Below are positions 1 through 10,692 of a stretch of DNA of 64,000 nt, piece after piece. The notes under the pieces are model-generated. The model saw only the letters and a list, made by a program, of their open reading frames with translations, did no database searches and was not told where the DNA came from. The position numbers and the translations under genes were made by a program. Position 1 is the stretch's first letter. Each line of letters opens with the position of its first letter. This DNA comes from Adiantum capillus-veneris (taxonomy: Eukaryota > Streptophyta > Polypodiopsida > Polypodiales > Pteridaceae). Location: assembly GCA_014529385.2 (NCBI GenBank), contig CM043969.1, forward strand, positions 36,639,922 through 36,703,921, in the 5' to 3' direction.

Positions 1-397
1 ATTTGCCGCAGTGGCGGTTGTCGGAGAGGAGGTTGACGCAGGAGCCTTTGCAGCAAACAAGGCCCGCCGGGCACCGGACACCGCAACCGCCGCAATTCAC
101 CACGTCCGACCGCGTATTCACACACACGTCCTTGCAGCACGTCGAACGCCTCCTGTACACGGCTTGGTCCAAACACAGGGTCGCATTCACGCCACACCCA
201 TCGCCGCCCCCGCTCAGCTCTACTCTCACTGGCCCTCCATAGCCGTACAAGAACCTCCTCCCTGCTCCCACCCCGCCGCCATAGCCATACAGCGAGTTTG
301 GTGACGTCGCCCCGCAGAGAATAAACGGAAGCATTAATATCGCTGCTGCAAGTGACCGTCCTGTAATATAGCTCCACCGACGTCGAGCTCGCCCCAT
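1..397 (-). CDS. STIG1-like cysteine-rich secreted protein, 5' part (C-terminus off the window)
   Basis: Seen: the minus strand is open from an ATG at 397-395 to the window edge, giving 132 codons. An in-frame TAG at 463-461 lies upstream and no ATG falls between, which fixes the start. Residues 1-30 look like a signal peptide: a basic start (MGRARRR), then a hydrophobic SLAAAILMLPFILCGA. Residues 31-65 are Gly/Tyr-rich. From residue 68 the cysteine spacing is that of the STIG1 family: STCCKDVC, then DVVNCGGCGVRC, then LVCCKGSC and DNRHCGK. Known: STIG1-like proteins are small secreted apoplastic plant proteins; in angiosperms some act in pistil exudate and pollen-tube growth. Inferred: a real host gene, single-exon so far, cut only by the window edge. 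Its GC-rich, stop-free frame differs from the surrounding repeats. Which paralogue it is cannot be told. Confidence 0.85.
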   Translation of the reverse strand, partial: MGRARRRWSYITGRSLAAAILMLPFILCGATSPNSLYGYGGGVGAGRRFLYGYGGPVRVELSGGGDGCGVNATLCLDQAVYRRRSTCCKDVCVNTRSDVVNCGGCGVRCPAGLVCCKGSCVNLLSDNRHCGK

Positions 398-638
398 CTG
401 GCTCTGGCGAGCACCTGTAGCACTAATGCAGCACGCGGCTGCTGCTGCTGCTGCTCCCTGCTATGGAGCTCGACAGGATCACTCTCTGCGCTGGACCCGC
501 AGTTTCTTGTGTAGGAGTAACGGGTGACGGGAAGATGGGAGATGAAGAGGTTGCTGCTGCGTAACCGAGGGTGTCCCTGTACAAGTTCATCAGCATGACC
601 TATAACGCTCCACCTGCACTTGTCTATAAGAACCACTG

Positions 639-654
639 CTTGCTTGCTTGCTTG

Positions 655-697
<43 letters not shown>
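639..697. repeat. (GCTT)n followed by (CT)n microsatellite
   Basis: About four GCTT units are followed by an uninterrupted CT tract from 662 to 697. It lies about 250 bp upstream of the STIG1-like start codon, so on the gene's sense strand it is a GA tract in the likely promoter or 5' leader. A regulatory role is possible but not shown. Confidence 0.9.
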
Positions 698-700
<3 letters not shown>

Positions 701-3088
701 CGATCGGTGCGCTTCAAGAACCGCCAGCCTTCTTTAACACAACTAACCCATTTTTAGCTACAATTTTCGCACTCGAAACTGCCCAGCATAGCAACTAGTA
801 GCCTCTACCCTTATGACGAGGCCTTGTCAAACAAGTCCATCACACAACTATCTTAGAGCTGAGTTGCCCAGTACGAATAGGAGCAATGGGACAAAGGAAA
901 CGAACAGGATCGCCCCTCTGCTCCACATTTGAGGAGGAGTTTTTTAGAGGTTGAATGGAGATGGCATGGTCGCTACTAATTGGGAGAAGGTGCCCTACAA
1001 ACGACAAGAAAAGATGTCTCTCGAAAATATAGTGTAGTACCCTCATTTTTTGGCCTGCTCAAGAAAGGCCTTAGTATTGGGCTGCATTAGGCGTTCTTTC
1101 GCCAATGACGTCCACGTGGACGGCTAAACTTAGGGCACGTTTTTAGAGCCTTTGAAAGAGAGGACGAAAGGTGCAGAGTTGGTGGAAAAGGCCTGTACTC
1201 TAGAGAAGACGTGTGGAGTATGAAGATGCCGACACTTTTCCACACCCTGCTTCATCTTCTTATGCTCGCAATTTGAAGCATCATCGCAGGCTCAGCTCCA
1301 CCCATTTCTCTGTCGAGACGAGCTGTTGAGCTAGCCCTCTTCTCCTGGCAAGCTACCTTTACAGAACCTTCCATCTTCCTCCAATCTTTTCTTGGCATTG
1401 CGGCTCCTTTCTTTCACAGTAGCGCCCATGATGTCTTCCTCAAAGAAGTCAAGTGTAGTGCTTCGAGGCCGTGTAAAACACAGAACACCTTCAGAGGTTG
1501 CTGTGATTCCTTTTGATTTACCCCCCTTCACATGCTCACTGAACTACTGCCTATGCGCACCCTGCCATCTCTTTTGCTAATACTCTCCGCTCCTGCTTTT
1601 TTGCATGCCACTTAATTATCTTGAAGATCCACTTACTGCAGTGTCTAGGACACACGCCATGCATTGAATCTAGCCATAAAGGCCACGTTGGCCATGCAAA
1701 TAGAGGTGTCTCTGTACTACGACAGAACTGCTGGAGAAGCATCCGCCCCAATCTTTTCTACACAGTGCTTGGTTCAAACAGCAGGATGTTGTGGCAAAGG
1801 CGATCGTCATCATCACCTCACCTTGCGTTTACTGCAAGATGATGCTCTCCATCTCGCTCCTCTGCACCGCCCTTTCTCACACAGACTGGAAGTAAAGCAA
1901 ACTTTTTGACATTCTGTAAAGTAGGCCAGCAAAGCATGGGCACCCCATGCAAGATGTTCCATGGTCACTTTGGGTGAGGAGGCATGCCACAGACGACAAT
2001 TAATAGCCGTATTTGATAGCTTGCCCTTAGATTTTGATTGCTTTCCTAAATTTTCTCTCTCAAAAAAATGGGGCCAACTATTCGACAATGTCTGCTTCCT
2101 GCAAGTTTATTGCCCTACCTCCTACCTCGTTGCCAACCAATTATCTTCCTCCCTCTCCATCGACTCTATGCCAATGGTCTTTGTCAATCTGCCAACACGA
2201 AGGCTACTCAACAATGGTGTCGATTTCCTTCGTATGCATTAATACCTTCAATATTTTGATTATCATCACAGAAAAAGATACTAATTTAAAACCCATGCTC
2301 TGCCTGTCAGATCGTTTCTCTTCCTCCCCCCTTAGCATGAGTTCTTCAACTTGCTTTGCTTGTCATATGTTTTCTATTTCCCTAGCCTTAGCATGAGTTC
2401 TTCTTCAACTTGCGAGTAGGGTTGGTGAATATGCTGGAAAGTTTGGTAGGACCGATCCTTAACACATTATGCGAGTTGGAATAAGAGTCTGCCTAAGTCG
2501 GTGCTAGCAATCGGCCCCTACTTGCACGAGTTTATGGTGCGTGGAATGAAGTAGAAGAGCCAGCAAAAACACGGGCAGAGAAGCTGATGTAGTGGTTCAA
2601 GGCACATGAGCCAAGCACAGTCTTCAAGCAAGGAGCAGAGTAAGTAGATTGAGTAGATCGAGGTCTTCATGACGCTGGTTTTTTGGGTCTTCCAAGGGTC
2701 TAAACAAAACATGTCTTGCTTCTATAAAGAAGAGTGTCTGCAACACTTTAAAGCTCATCTTCAATGCTCTGAGGAAGATGCACGTTCCAAGCAGTAGGAA
2801 GCTTGACCAAACCAGTTGGTAATGTTTGTAGTAGGTAGCAGATGAAATCTTGTGGGGGCATTAATTATGCACTAGGGAACAACACCACAAGGAACCATGA
2901 CCATGAAGGAAATAATTAAAGCTTCTGGAGCTGAGCACGAATCTTTTTAAAGTGTTGTGCGAAAAAGGAAAAAAGTATGCTGATATGTGCCTTCTTCTTG
3001 GTGTCAGGGGTTGCCCCCTCGTTGGCATCTGCTCTGAGCCCTTCCTCGATTCAAAGTTCTGGATTGCGCATGGGAAAGGCCTCTCTAC

Positions 3089-3090
<2 letters not shown>
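698..3090. other. Intergenic DNA, no gene recognised
   Basis: Only short overlapping reading frames of 60-120 codons occur here, none with a recognisable motif. No LTR, tRNA or repeated unit was seen. It may include upstream regulatory DNA of the minus-strand STIG1-like gene. Confidence 0.6.

Positions 3091-3142
<52 letters not shown>
3091..3142. repeat. (GA)n microsatellite
   Basis: An uninterrupted GA dinucleotide tract of about 26 units. It creates false Arg/Glu and Ser/Leu reading frames on the two strands. Confidence 0.95.
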
Positions 3143-3145
<3 letters not shown>

Positions 3146-3241
3146 ATGCATGTGTCTATGCTTGTTATTGAGTTTAATGAAAAGCAAGTAGGTGGGTAGT
3201 GCATATGGCTCATAAGAGGCTAATTTGGCCACTCAATTACC

Positions 3242-3826
3242 CTGAGCAACTATAATCCAGCTGACACCACGTCATGCTCCGCTATCTCAACCATCAAGGA
3301 TGTGGATGCGCTACTCGACATAGCAAGGTCTTCTAGTAAGACTCTGAATCACCATACCGACCCAGGAGATGCAACATTCAATGACTTGAAAACTCGTCTG
3401 CATGTCAAGACACACATTCTAGATGTGGGCACATGCGTTGCTAAGCCCACCTTGAAGGATCTTGCCATTGTTGAGCCACAAGTTGTGGTTCAACCTAGAC
3501 ACCCACCTATGTCATATCCAAAAAGGTGGAAGAGTATGTGCAAAATTGCTTGGACCCAAAGTTGCACCATCACTTTGCATCTACTCCAAAAGTTTCCAAC
3601 AGGTTGCATGAGTTCTTTGGAGATTGTGGGTGTCTTCCTAGACCTGTTGAGAGCTCACCGAGGAGACGGGTTTTTTCTAAGTCCCCCATATATAGGAAAG
3701 AAGTACAAAGTTCGAACTGGCAGCCCTCCCTTGAAGTATTTTGCAAGTGCCTCAGAGCTGACAAGGACAAGCCTCCTATCTGCAAAGAGGGATATGTAAG
3801 ACAACGCAAGATGCCTGCCAAGTTTT
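3242..3826 (+). pseudogene. Unrecognised coding-like frame, 5' part, cut by Copia-1
   Basis: Seen: the frame is open from about 3242 through 3302 to about 3515 (…STIKDVDALLDIARSSSKT…). It then needs a one-base shift in the run CCAAAAAGG (3518-3526) to continue as KKVEEYVQNCLDPK and on to KMPAKF at 3825. There the Copia-1 insertion begins. With the element and one GTTTT duplicate removed, the frame reads on into 9115-9281 and stops at 9282-9284. The product would have about 155 residues after the frameshift and more before it. No family was recognised, there is no signal peptide or transmembrane segment, and the true start was not found. It may be a late exon of a host gene or part of an older transposon. 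Inferred: already broken by the homopolymer indel, or the indel is a sequencing error. Confidence 0.45.
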
Positions 3827-4145
3827 TGTTGAGGTGTCGAGCTCTACACCTTGAGCTGGCATCCACTACGGGTCTTGGCCGCTTACGGCATTTACTCACT
3901 GGCGCGTTAGGTGACCGACACGGAGGATCTCTGCCAGTGATTCTACAGCTGGACTACACTTATAGTGCCAGCCTAGTACGCTTCTAGCGAGTTCACACTT
4001 AGTGACCGCATGTACATATGTGCTACTTTTCAGCTTTAGCACTTAGTCATTTTGTACTCTCTTTTCTGTGAAGAAGAAGAAGCTTTCCATCTCTGTGTGC
4101 TTTGTGCTTGTCTTGTGTAGCTCTCTTGCATCCTCATTCTTTACA
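3827..4145 (+). repeat. Copia-1 5' LTR
   Basis: 319 bp, starting TGTTGAGGTG and ending CATTCTTTACA. It is identical to the 3' copy except G versus A near base 8. It begins with TG and ends with CA, as expected. Confidence 0.95.
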
Positions 4146-4157
4146 TGGTATCAGAGC
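4146..4157 (+). other. Copia-1 primer binding site (initiator tRNA-Met)
   Basis: TGGTATCAGAGC directly abuts the 5' LTR. It is complementary to the 3' end of plant initiator tRNA-Met, the usual primer for copia minus-strand synthesis. Confidence 0.95.
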
Positions 4158-4457
4158 CTGGTGCAGGCAAGAGAGGCTAAGAGAGCAAGAGCATCACAAT
4201 CCCTTCGCTCGCAATCCACGACCAGATGCCGAAGGCGCCTCGCGCAACGAAAAAAATTTTAGGGGTTTTTCGCACAAGTTTCTGAACAGGTCTCCAAAGT
4301 GCAGTATACAGAGATTTACTGTACAAGTACAGTGGTTGTGAAACGCTTGATTGTGGACACTCGTTGAGTGTAGAAAGCGTTACAGGAACCACGATAGCAG
4401 GTTCAGCAGATTTGCAAGTTTTTGCAGATTGCAGCTATTTTGTCTTAGTGCTTCAAG

Positions 4458-7400
4458 ATGTCTGACGGTTTCAGTCAGATGAGAGTCAGATTGTTACTGA
4501 GAAGCTTGAGAAAAATAACTACCCTGCATGGAAGTTCAGAATAACAAATTTCCTAAAAGGAAAAGGTTATTGGGACTATGTAGAAGGAGACAATGAAAAG
4601 GAACCAGAGATTCCCGAGGCAAATGCTACAGCAGAACAAAGGAAAGCTTTGAGGGACTGGCAACAAGGCCAGAGCAAAGTGATGTATTGGCTTTCTATGA
4701 GCATCACAGATGGCATGATGGGCTATCTACAGGATGCTGAAACCCCCGCAATTGCATGGAGAAACTTAGGCAGAGTGTTCGAGGTGAACACCAAGGCCAG
4801 GAAGCTTCAACTAAAGTCGGAGCTAAATCAGGTTAAGAGGAACAACCTCTCAATCAATGATTATGCCTTGAAGATCAAGAGTATCATTGAGGCTCTTGGA
4901 TCTATTAAAGTCTCAGTGGAAGACGATGACATTGTCCGTGCATGCTTGGATGGTCTAGGAGATGAGTATGTACATTTTAGGTCTTCCATGAATACAAGAG
5001 ATGACATCCCCGTGTTCCAAGATTTGATTTCTATGCTTATTCTTGAGGAGAAGAACCTTGACACATCTTCTTCTCATGGCAGAAATAATTCTGAACAAAC
5101 CTTCTATTCTAACTCCAACAGAGGTAGAGGTAGAGGTCGTGGTCGAGGCCCAAGGGGTTGCAGGGGCCAATTTCTGGAAGGTCAATCAAATCAAAACAAT
5201 ACAGGTGGCAGGGGAAACCAGTCTCAAGGCAGGGGGAGTCAAAGAGGTCGTGGTGCAGGATCAAGCAGGCAGCAACATACTCCAGATAGTAGAGAATGTT
5301 GGACTTGTGGTGAAAGAGGTCACATGTCACGTGACTGTCCAAAGGGAAAAGCAAGTAGAAAGAGAGAACAGGGCAACTATGCATCTACTAGCAGAGATGC
5401 AGATGACAGCAAAAATGAGCGCATGTTTGTTATGCAACATGTAATGAATACAATGACTGCAGAGAATTCCACCCAAGATGATGTTTGGTATGTGGATTCA
5501 GGTGCCTCTAATCACATGACGTCTCGTGGAGAGTGGTTTAGAGATATGCGCAAACCAGATGTGTCAGGCTATGTGCAAACAGGAGATGACACAGCTCACC
5601 CCATTGCTCATGTAGGGGACATACCTCTAAATACGAAGAGTGGGAAATCAAAGTACTTAGCAGATGTACTTCATGTCCCAAACATTACAAAGAATCTTGT
5701 TTCTGTTGGACAAATGGTTGAGCAGGGTTTGCAGGTTCGCTTCAATCCAAATGGTTGTTATGTAGAAGATTTTCAGAATGGCTGTAAGCTGATCACAGAG
5801 GGCAAATGTGTGGGCAGAATGTTTACGCTGAATGTAGACATGCCTGAGGTAAAAGCTGCATTATTTGCACAGGGCACAGGTGTTGTGGCTGATGTTGACA
5901 TTTGGCACAGACGCATTGGCCATGTCAATGAGCAGAGATTGCGCAGCATGCAATCAAAATAGATTGTAAAAGGTTTGCCCAAATTCAAGGTGGATGGTAT
6001 GCATAAAATGTGTGCAGCATGCCAGTTTGGAAAACAGTCAAAGGGCTCCTTTCCACATGAGCGCAATGTATGTAAAAGGCCACTTGAGGTGGTGCACACA
6101 GATGTTTGGGGTCCAACCGATACTGCAAGTATACATGGTTGCAGGTATTATGTCTCTTTCATTGATGACCATACAAGGAAAGTATGGGTCTACTTCATGC
6201 GTAACAAAAGTGAAGTGTTTGGTCACTTTCAAGACTTCAAAGTCATGATTGAGAAGGAGACAGATATGCAAATCAAGACATTGAGGTCAGATGGAGGGGG
6301 AGAGTACTTCTCCAATGATTTTTCAGATTTTCTGCGAATGCATGGTATACACAGGCAGTTTACATGCAGATATACTCCACAGCAGAATGGGGTCGCAGAA
6401 AGGAAAAACAGGCACATTGCAGAGGTTGCACGTGCATTGATGAATGAGAAGAACATGCCTCATCATTTCTGGGTTGAAGCTGTAAATACAGCTGTGTACA
6501 TTATGAACAGGACACCTACAGCTGCGGTGCATGATGTAACACCTGAGGAAAAGTTTACAGGTACAAAGCCTGATTTGGCACACTTGAAAGTGTTTGGCTG
6601 CATAGCTTACATGCATGTACCAGATGAGTTGCGTAGGAAATTGGATCCTAAAGCAGAGAAATGTATTCTTGTGGGATATTCCCTTGAACAAAAGGGGTAC
6701 AGGTGCTACAATCCTACTACACGAGAATTACGAGTGAGCAAAGATGTAGTCTTTGATGAGATGAGCAGCTGGTACAGTAATGCACATGGCACTATTGGGG
6801 CTGATGTAAAAGATGATGTGGTTGTACAAAATGTGAGGCCACAGTCACAGGTTTTGAGTGGACCACAAGAGTCCTCTTCTCGTGGCTCTGTTGAGAAACC
6901 ATGGAATGGTAGACTACGTACGTAGGTTACTCCAACAATAGGTACAGGGAATGTATCACGAAAAGGAAAGGAAAAGGTTGATGAACCTCCCTTTATGGGT
7001 GATGCATCATCAGGTTTTTCACATGTAGACATGGATTCAGATGGTTCTGAACAAAGTCTTGATGAGGAATTTGGAATTCCGGCTGTTAGGACACCTGGTG
7101 TAAGGAAAGTACAAGAAGATGCTAGAGGGCAAAGGAGTGACCCAGGACCGCGCAGATCTAATAGAGTCAGAAATCCAGTTCAGAAATTGACTTATGATGG
7201 GTATCTAGCGCATCACCAAGCCTACATGGCTAAGGTGATACAGGATGTGGAGCCCACATGTTTTGAGGATGCAGTTGGAAATGTGCATTGGGATGATGCA
7301 ATGAATGAAGAGATGGCTGCATTGGAAGCAAATGACACATGGGAGTTGGTGCCATTGCCAAGTGGCAAGAAAGCTATTGGCTGTAAATGGGTGTATAAAA

Positions 7401-8818
7401 CCAAGCATAAGGCTGATGGTAACATTGAGCGTCACAAGGCAAGGCTGGTCGCAAAGGGTTATGCACAAACGTATGGCATAGACTATGAGGAGACCTTTGC
7501 TCCAGTGGCAAAGATGACGACAGTGAGAGCTGTCATAGCAGTGGCTGCATCTAGAGGATGGATTATGCATCAAATGGATGTAAAGAATGCCTTCTTGAAT
7601 GGTGAGTTGCAAGAGGAAGTGTATATGGATCAGCCACCTGGTTATGTCGATCCAAGTTACCCAGATTATGTATGCAGACTTCTCAAAGCTTTGTATGGTT
7701 TGAAGCAGGGCTCTAGAGCATGGTATGACAGGATTGCCAAGTATCTTGTCAGTATTGGTTTTAGGAGAGCTCATGCTGATCATTCACTCTATGTACGTGA
7801 GAGTGATGTGGGGATTGTGGTCATTACCATATATGTAGATGACCTTATTATTGTTGGTGACAATGCTATGGAGATTGACCATGTGAAGGGTCTTCTCAAA
7901 CAGGAGTTTGAAATGAAAGATTTAGGCGAGTTGCGCTACTTTCTTGGCATTGAAGTGATCAGGACTCCAGAGGGTGTATGGCTATCACAGAGACAGTATG
8001 CTTTGGACATGTTGTCAAAGTATGGTATGGCTGATTGTAAGCCAATTTCTATTCCCTTGGATGTGAATGCAAAGCTGAGTGCAGAGAAGGGTGATGTTGT
8101 TGAGGATGTCAACATGTACAGGAAGATTGTGGGTAGTCTAATCTACTTGACTATCACGAGGCCAGACTTGAGCTACACAGTAGGCTTGGAGAGTCAGTTC
8201 ATGCAACTTCCGAGGAAGCCACATTTGGATGGAGTACAACGCACACTTAGGTATGTGCAAGGTACTCTTGACTACGCATTGTTCTATGCAGCAGATGCAC
8301 CATTAGCATTGTATGGGTATACAGATGCAGATTGGGCAGGTAGCATTGTTGATAGGAGATCTACGAGTGGCTTCATGTTCTCTTTTGGGAGTGCTGCTGT
8401 TACTTGGAGCAGCAAAAAGCAGCCTACGGTTGCTTTATCGAGCACAGAGGCCGAGTACAGAGGTGCAGCAGTTGCGGCGTGCGAGGTAGCTTGGCTACGC
8501 ACATTACTTGAGGACTTGGGAGTGCAGGTGGACCAGCAGATTTTCATCCATTGTGACAACCTCAGCAGCATGCAGTTGGCTAGAAACCCAGTGTTCCATG
8601 CCAGGACCAAACACATAGAGGTCCATTACCACTACGTTCGAGAGCGAGTGTTGGCGGGCGACATCGACTTGGTCTACGTCAGCACAAAGGAGCAGATAGC
8701 GAATATCTTTACCAAGGCCCTCGGAGCTAAGAAGCTTCGACGTTTCCGGACTATGCTTGGACTCTGCGACATGCAGAGCTCGAGGGGGAGTGTTGAGATG
8801 TCGAGCTCTACACCTTGA
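4458..8818 (+). pseudogene. Copia-1 gag-pol polyprotein, one frame broken by a 5' frameshift and two TAG codons
   Basis: Seen: a plausible start ATG at 4458 is out of frame with the rest. The main frame opens at 4466 and is continuous to 8818 except for TAG at 5960-5962 and 6923-6925. Domains in order: copia Gag (about 4480-5080); a Gly/Arg-rich linker; CCHC knuckle CWTCGERGHMSRDC (about 5300-5340); protease DSGAS (about 5495); integrase HHCC region around the first stop; DDE core with HTDVWGP, LRSDGGGEY and GVAERKNR; RT with ALYGLKQ and YVDDLII (about 7830); RNase H with DADWAGS and SSTEAEYRGA; terminal ARTKHIEVHYHYVRERV. The last 28 nt of the frame lie inside the 3' LTR. All catalytic residues checked are present. 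Inferred: the copy cannot make a full polyprotein without readthrough and probably moved using proteins from another copy. Confidence 0.9.
8777..8790 (+). other. Copia-1 polypurine tract
   Basis: GAGCTCGAGGGGGAG (allowing one base upstream) directly abuts the 3' LTR start at 8791. This is the expected site and composition for the plus-strand primer. It lies inside the end of the pol reading frame. Confidence 0.85.
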
Positions 8819-9109
8819 GCTGGCATCCACTACGGGTCTTGGCCGCTTACGGCATTTACTCACTGGCGCGTTAGGTGACCGACACGGAGGATCTCTGCCA
8901 GTGATTCTACAGCTGGACTACACTTATAGTGCCAGCCTAGTACGCTTCTAGCGAGTTCACACTTAGTGACCGCATGTACATATGTGCTACTTTTCAGCTT
9001 TAGCACTTAGTCATTTTGTACTCTCTTTTCTGTGAAGAAGAAGAAGCTTTCCATCTCTGTGTGCTTTGTGCTTGTCTTGTGTAGCTCTCTTGCATCCTCA
9101 TTCTTTACA
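8791..9109 (+). repeat. Copia-1 3' LTR
   Basis: 319 bp, starting TGTTGAGATG and ending TTCTTTACA. It is followed at once by the right GTTTT target duplicate. Confidence 0.95.
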
Positions 9110-9284
9110 GTTTTTGACTTTAACGAATCGGCCATATTCTCTACAGTCATCTCCAAGACACATGTCACCATTGGAACAAACACTTGATGCAACATCTACC
9201 ACTCCTAGGTCACTGAGGCAAAGAGAATGTGAAGCATCAATTCACACTCTTAGTCAAACCCACACTCTTAGATCATTATTCTGA
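9110..9284 (+). pseudogene. Unrecognised coding-like frame, 3' part, beyond Copia-1
   Basis: This continues the frame ending at 3826. After one copy of the GTTTT duplicate the codons run TTG ACT TTA ACG AAT, giving LTLTNRPYSL and later SPLEQTLDATS, to TGA at 9282-9284. Frame agreement on both sides of a transposon makes a pre-existing reading frame credible. The C-terminal part is Ser/Thr/Gln-rich and matches no family I recognise. Confidence 0.45.
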
Positions 9285-10692
9285 GAAGGGGTTGGATCAA
9301 AGGTGCATGATGCACAATTTGTTTTAGGTGAGAACTCAAATCCTCCCTTGAAGTGCCAGTCTTTTGGTTCATCGTTGGTCAATGACTATGCGAGGCCCTG
9401 CCCGACGATAGGAAGTGGGATGGTATGCCATGAGCTGCTGAGCATGATTGCATAGTGGTACTGACATAGGATCACTACCTTTGTCAAATGGGTTTCACAC
9501 ATGCATCAAATGGTCGCTAGAGCTCAACCCATTGAGAGGAGGTCAACGAAAATGTCAAACATTTTTCAGGGGCTACAAAGTGTGTCTACTAGTGAGGTCT
9601 CTTCCCGCCAACTGTATAGAACGCAGCTAAATGTTATTGAAGAGTCCACTAACATTTTGATTCACTCTGTGGGGAAAGTTGTGACTGCGTACAATAGCAT
9701 GGTGGGCTTTGACGAGTGGGGGGATCTTTGGGTAATCTATAGGATTAATGAATACGACGGGTCTCTCTCCCTCTCTCGAGAAGGGGAGGCAAAGCAAAGG
9801 GCTCAGAGAGTCGCCACAAGAGGCAAGCATTGAAGAAAGATCTCTCTCTCATTCTCGAGCTAAGGATGAGGCTGAAGGAGCTTGGATGAGGAAGCTTGTC
9901 GAAGCAAGCAAAGCAAAGATGAAAGAGCGTGAACTTTGGTCGAAGCAGCAAGAAGCCCGGAGGAACTTAATTAAGAGAGCTTGAGCAAAAAGCTTGTTAA
10001 GGCTTAAGCAAGCCGAGGCAAGAAGACATTCCAAGCGAGGCTAGAGCAAGCCAAAGAGGAGAAGGCGGATCTCGGCAAGGGAAAGGATGCTTGGCAAGAG
10101 CAGATAAGCAGATTCCGGCAAGATAAGGTACTCAAGAAAAAGAGAGTCGGAGCACCAAAAGCGATCAGATCAAGTGGATTAGAGGAGAAGTAAAAATTCA
10201 TAAACAGCAGATAAGTAAGTGCAAGCGCACAAAGCAGGATAATTAATAACTATCGAAGCTTGATGATTGAGGTAGTGAGCAGAATTGAAGATTGCAGAAT
10301 CCACGGGCATTTGAAGCAGATGAAGCAACATGAGAAAAATTTCCATAACCGTCATCACCTAGAAATTGATTTAACATTTTGTTAAGTCCGGTGTCGTTAA
10401 CGGCCCGGTTAATCCTATAAACGGGAGCTTAAACTCCTAATTAGCAGATGATCCAAGTGATGGTGTTGTTAACAGCCCGCCTTGGCTAAAGATTAATTTG
10501 TACTCAAGCGTTAATCAATTAATTGATGATTACGATGATTTCCACGGTCAGTTACATCTATTGTTCTTGTTCTCTCTCTTTCACACCTCCCACAGCCAGA
10601 GGCCCGGCACCTGCCCGGCTCACGTAGCGAACACATATCCCCCGACATCTTTGGTGAACCCGACGCGAAACGAGCCGGGGTGGGAGGTAAAG
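9285..10692 (+). other. Unassigned, purine-rich DNA upstream of the Gag-like frame
   Basis: No convincing gene. 9780-10190 is A/G-rich with repeated AAGC/GAAGC words. Two related stretches (about 10390 and 10470) share GTTAACGGCCCG / GTTAACAGCCCG. Just before the Gag-like ATG is TGGTGAACCCGACGC (about 10652), placed like a primer site but not matching initiator tRNA-Met. It could be the leader of a non-standard LTR element; no matching LTR pair was found. Confidence 0.4.

Larger units (their letters stand above)
3827..9109 (+). mobile_element. Copia-1: complete Ty1/copia LTR retrotransposon, recent insertion
   Basis: Two direct 319-bp LTRs (3827-4145 and 8791-9109) differ at one position that I could see. 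They are flanked by a perfect 5-bp duplication GTTTT (3822-3826 and 9110-9114). An initiator tRNA-Met primer site directly follows the 5' LTR, and a purine tract directly precedes the 3' LTR. The interior carries Gag, protease, integrase, reverse transcriptase and RNase H in the copia order, integrase before RT. The near-identical LTRs show recent insertion, yet the internal frame is broken. Confidence 0.95.

Noticed and set aside
334-717. 127-codon minus-strand frame over the STIG1 start region
   Set aside because: It is a shadow in another frame, dominated by the CT/GA microsatellite and a CAG run. The STIG1 frame has domain support.
5960-6925. Programmed readthrough at the two Copia-1 TAG codons
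   Set aside because: The context after each TAG does not match the CAATTA-type readthrough signal, and TAG bias is shared by plainly dead copies. Mutation is the simpler reading.
10645-10667. TGGTGAACCCGACGC as a primer binding site for an LTR element
   Set aside because: Position is suggestive, but it matches no tRNA 3' end that I can place, and no LTR pair flanks the region.
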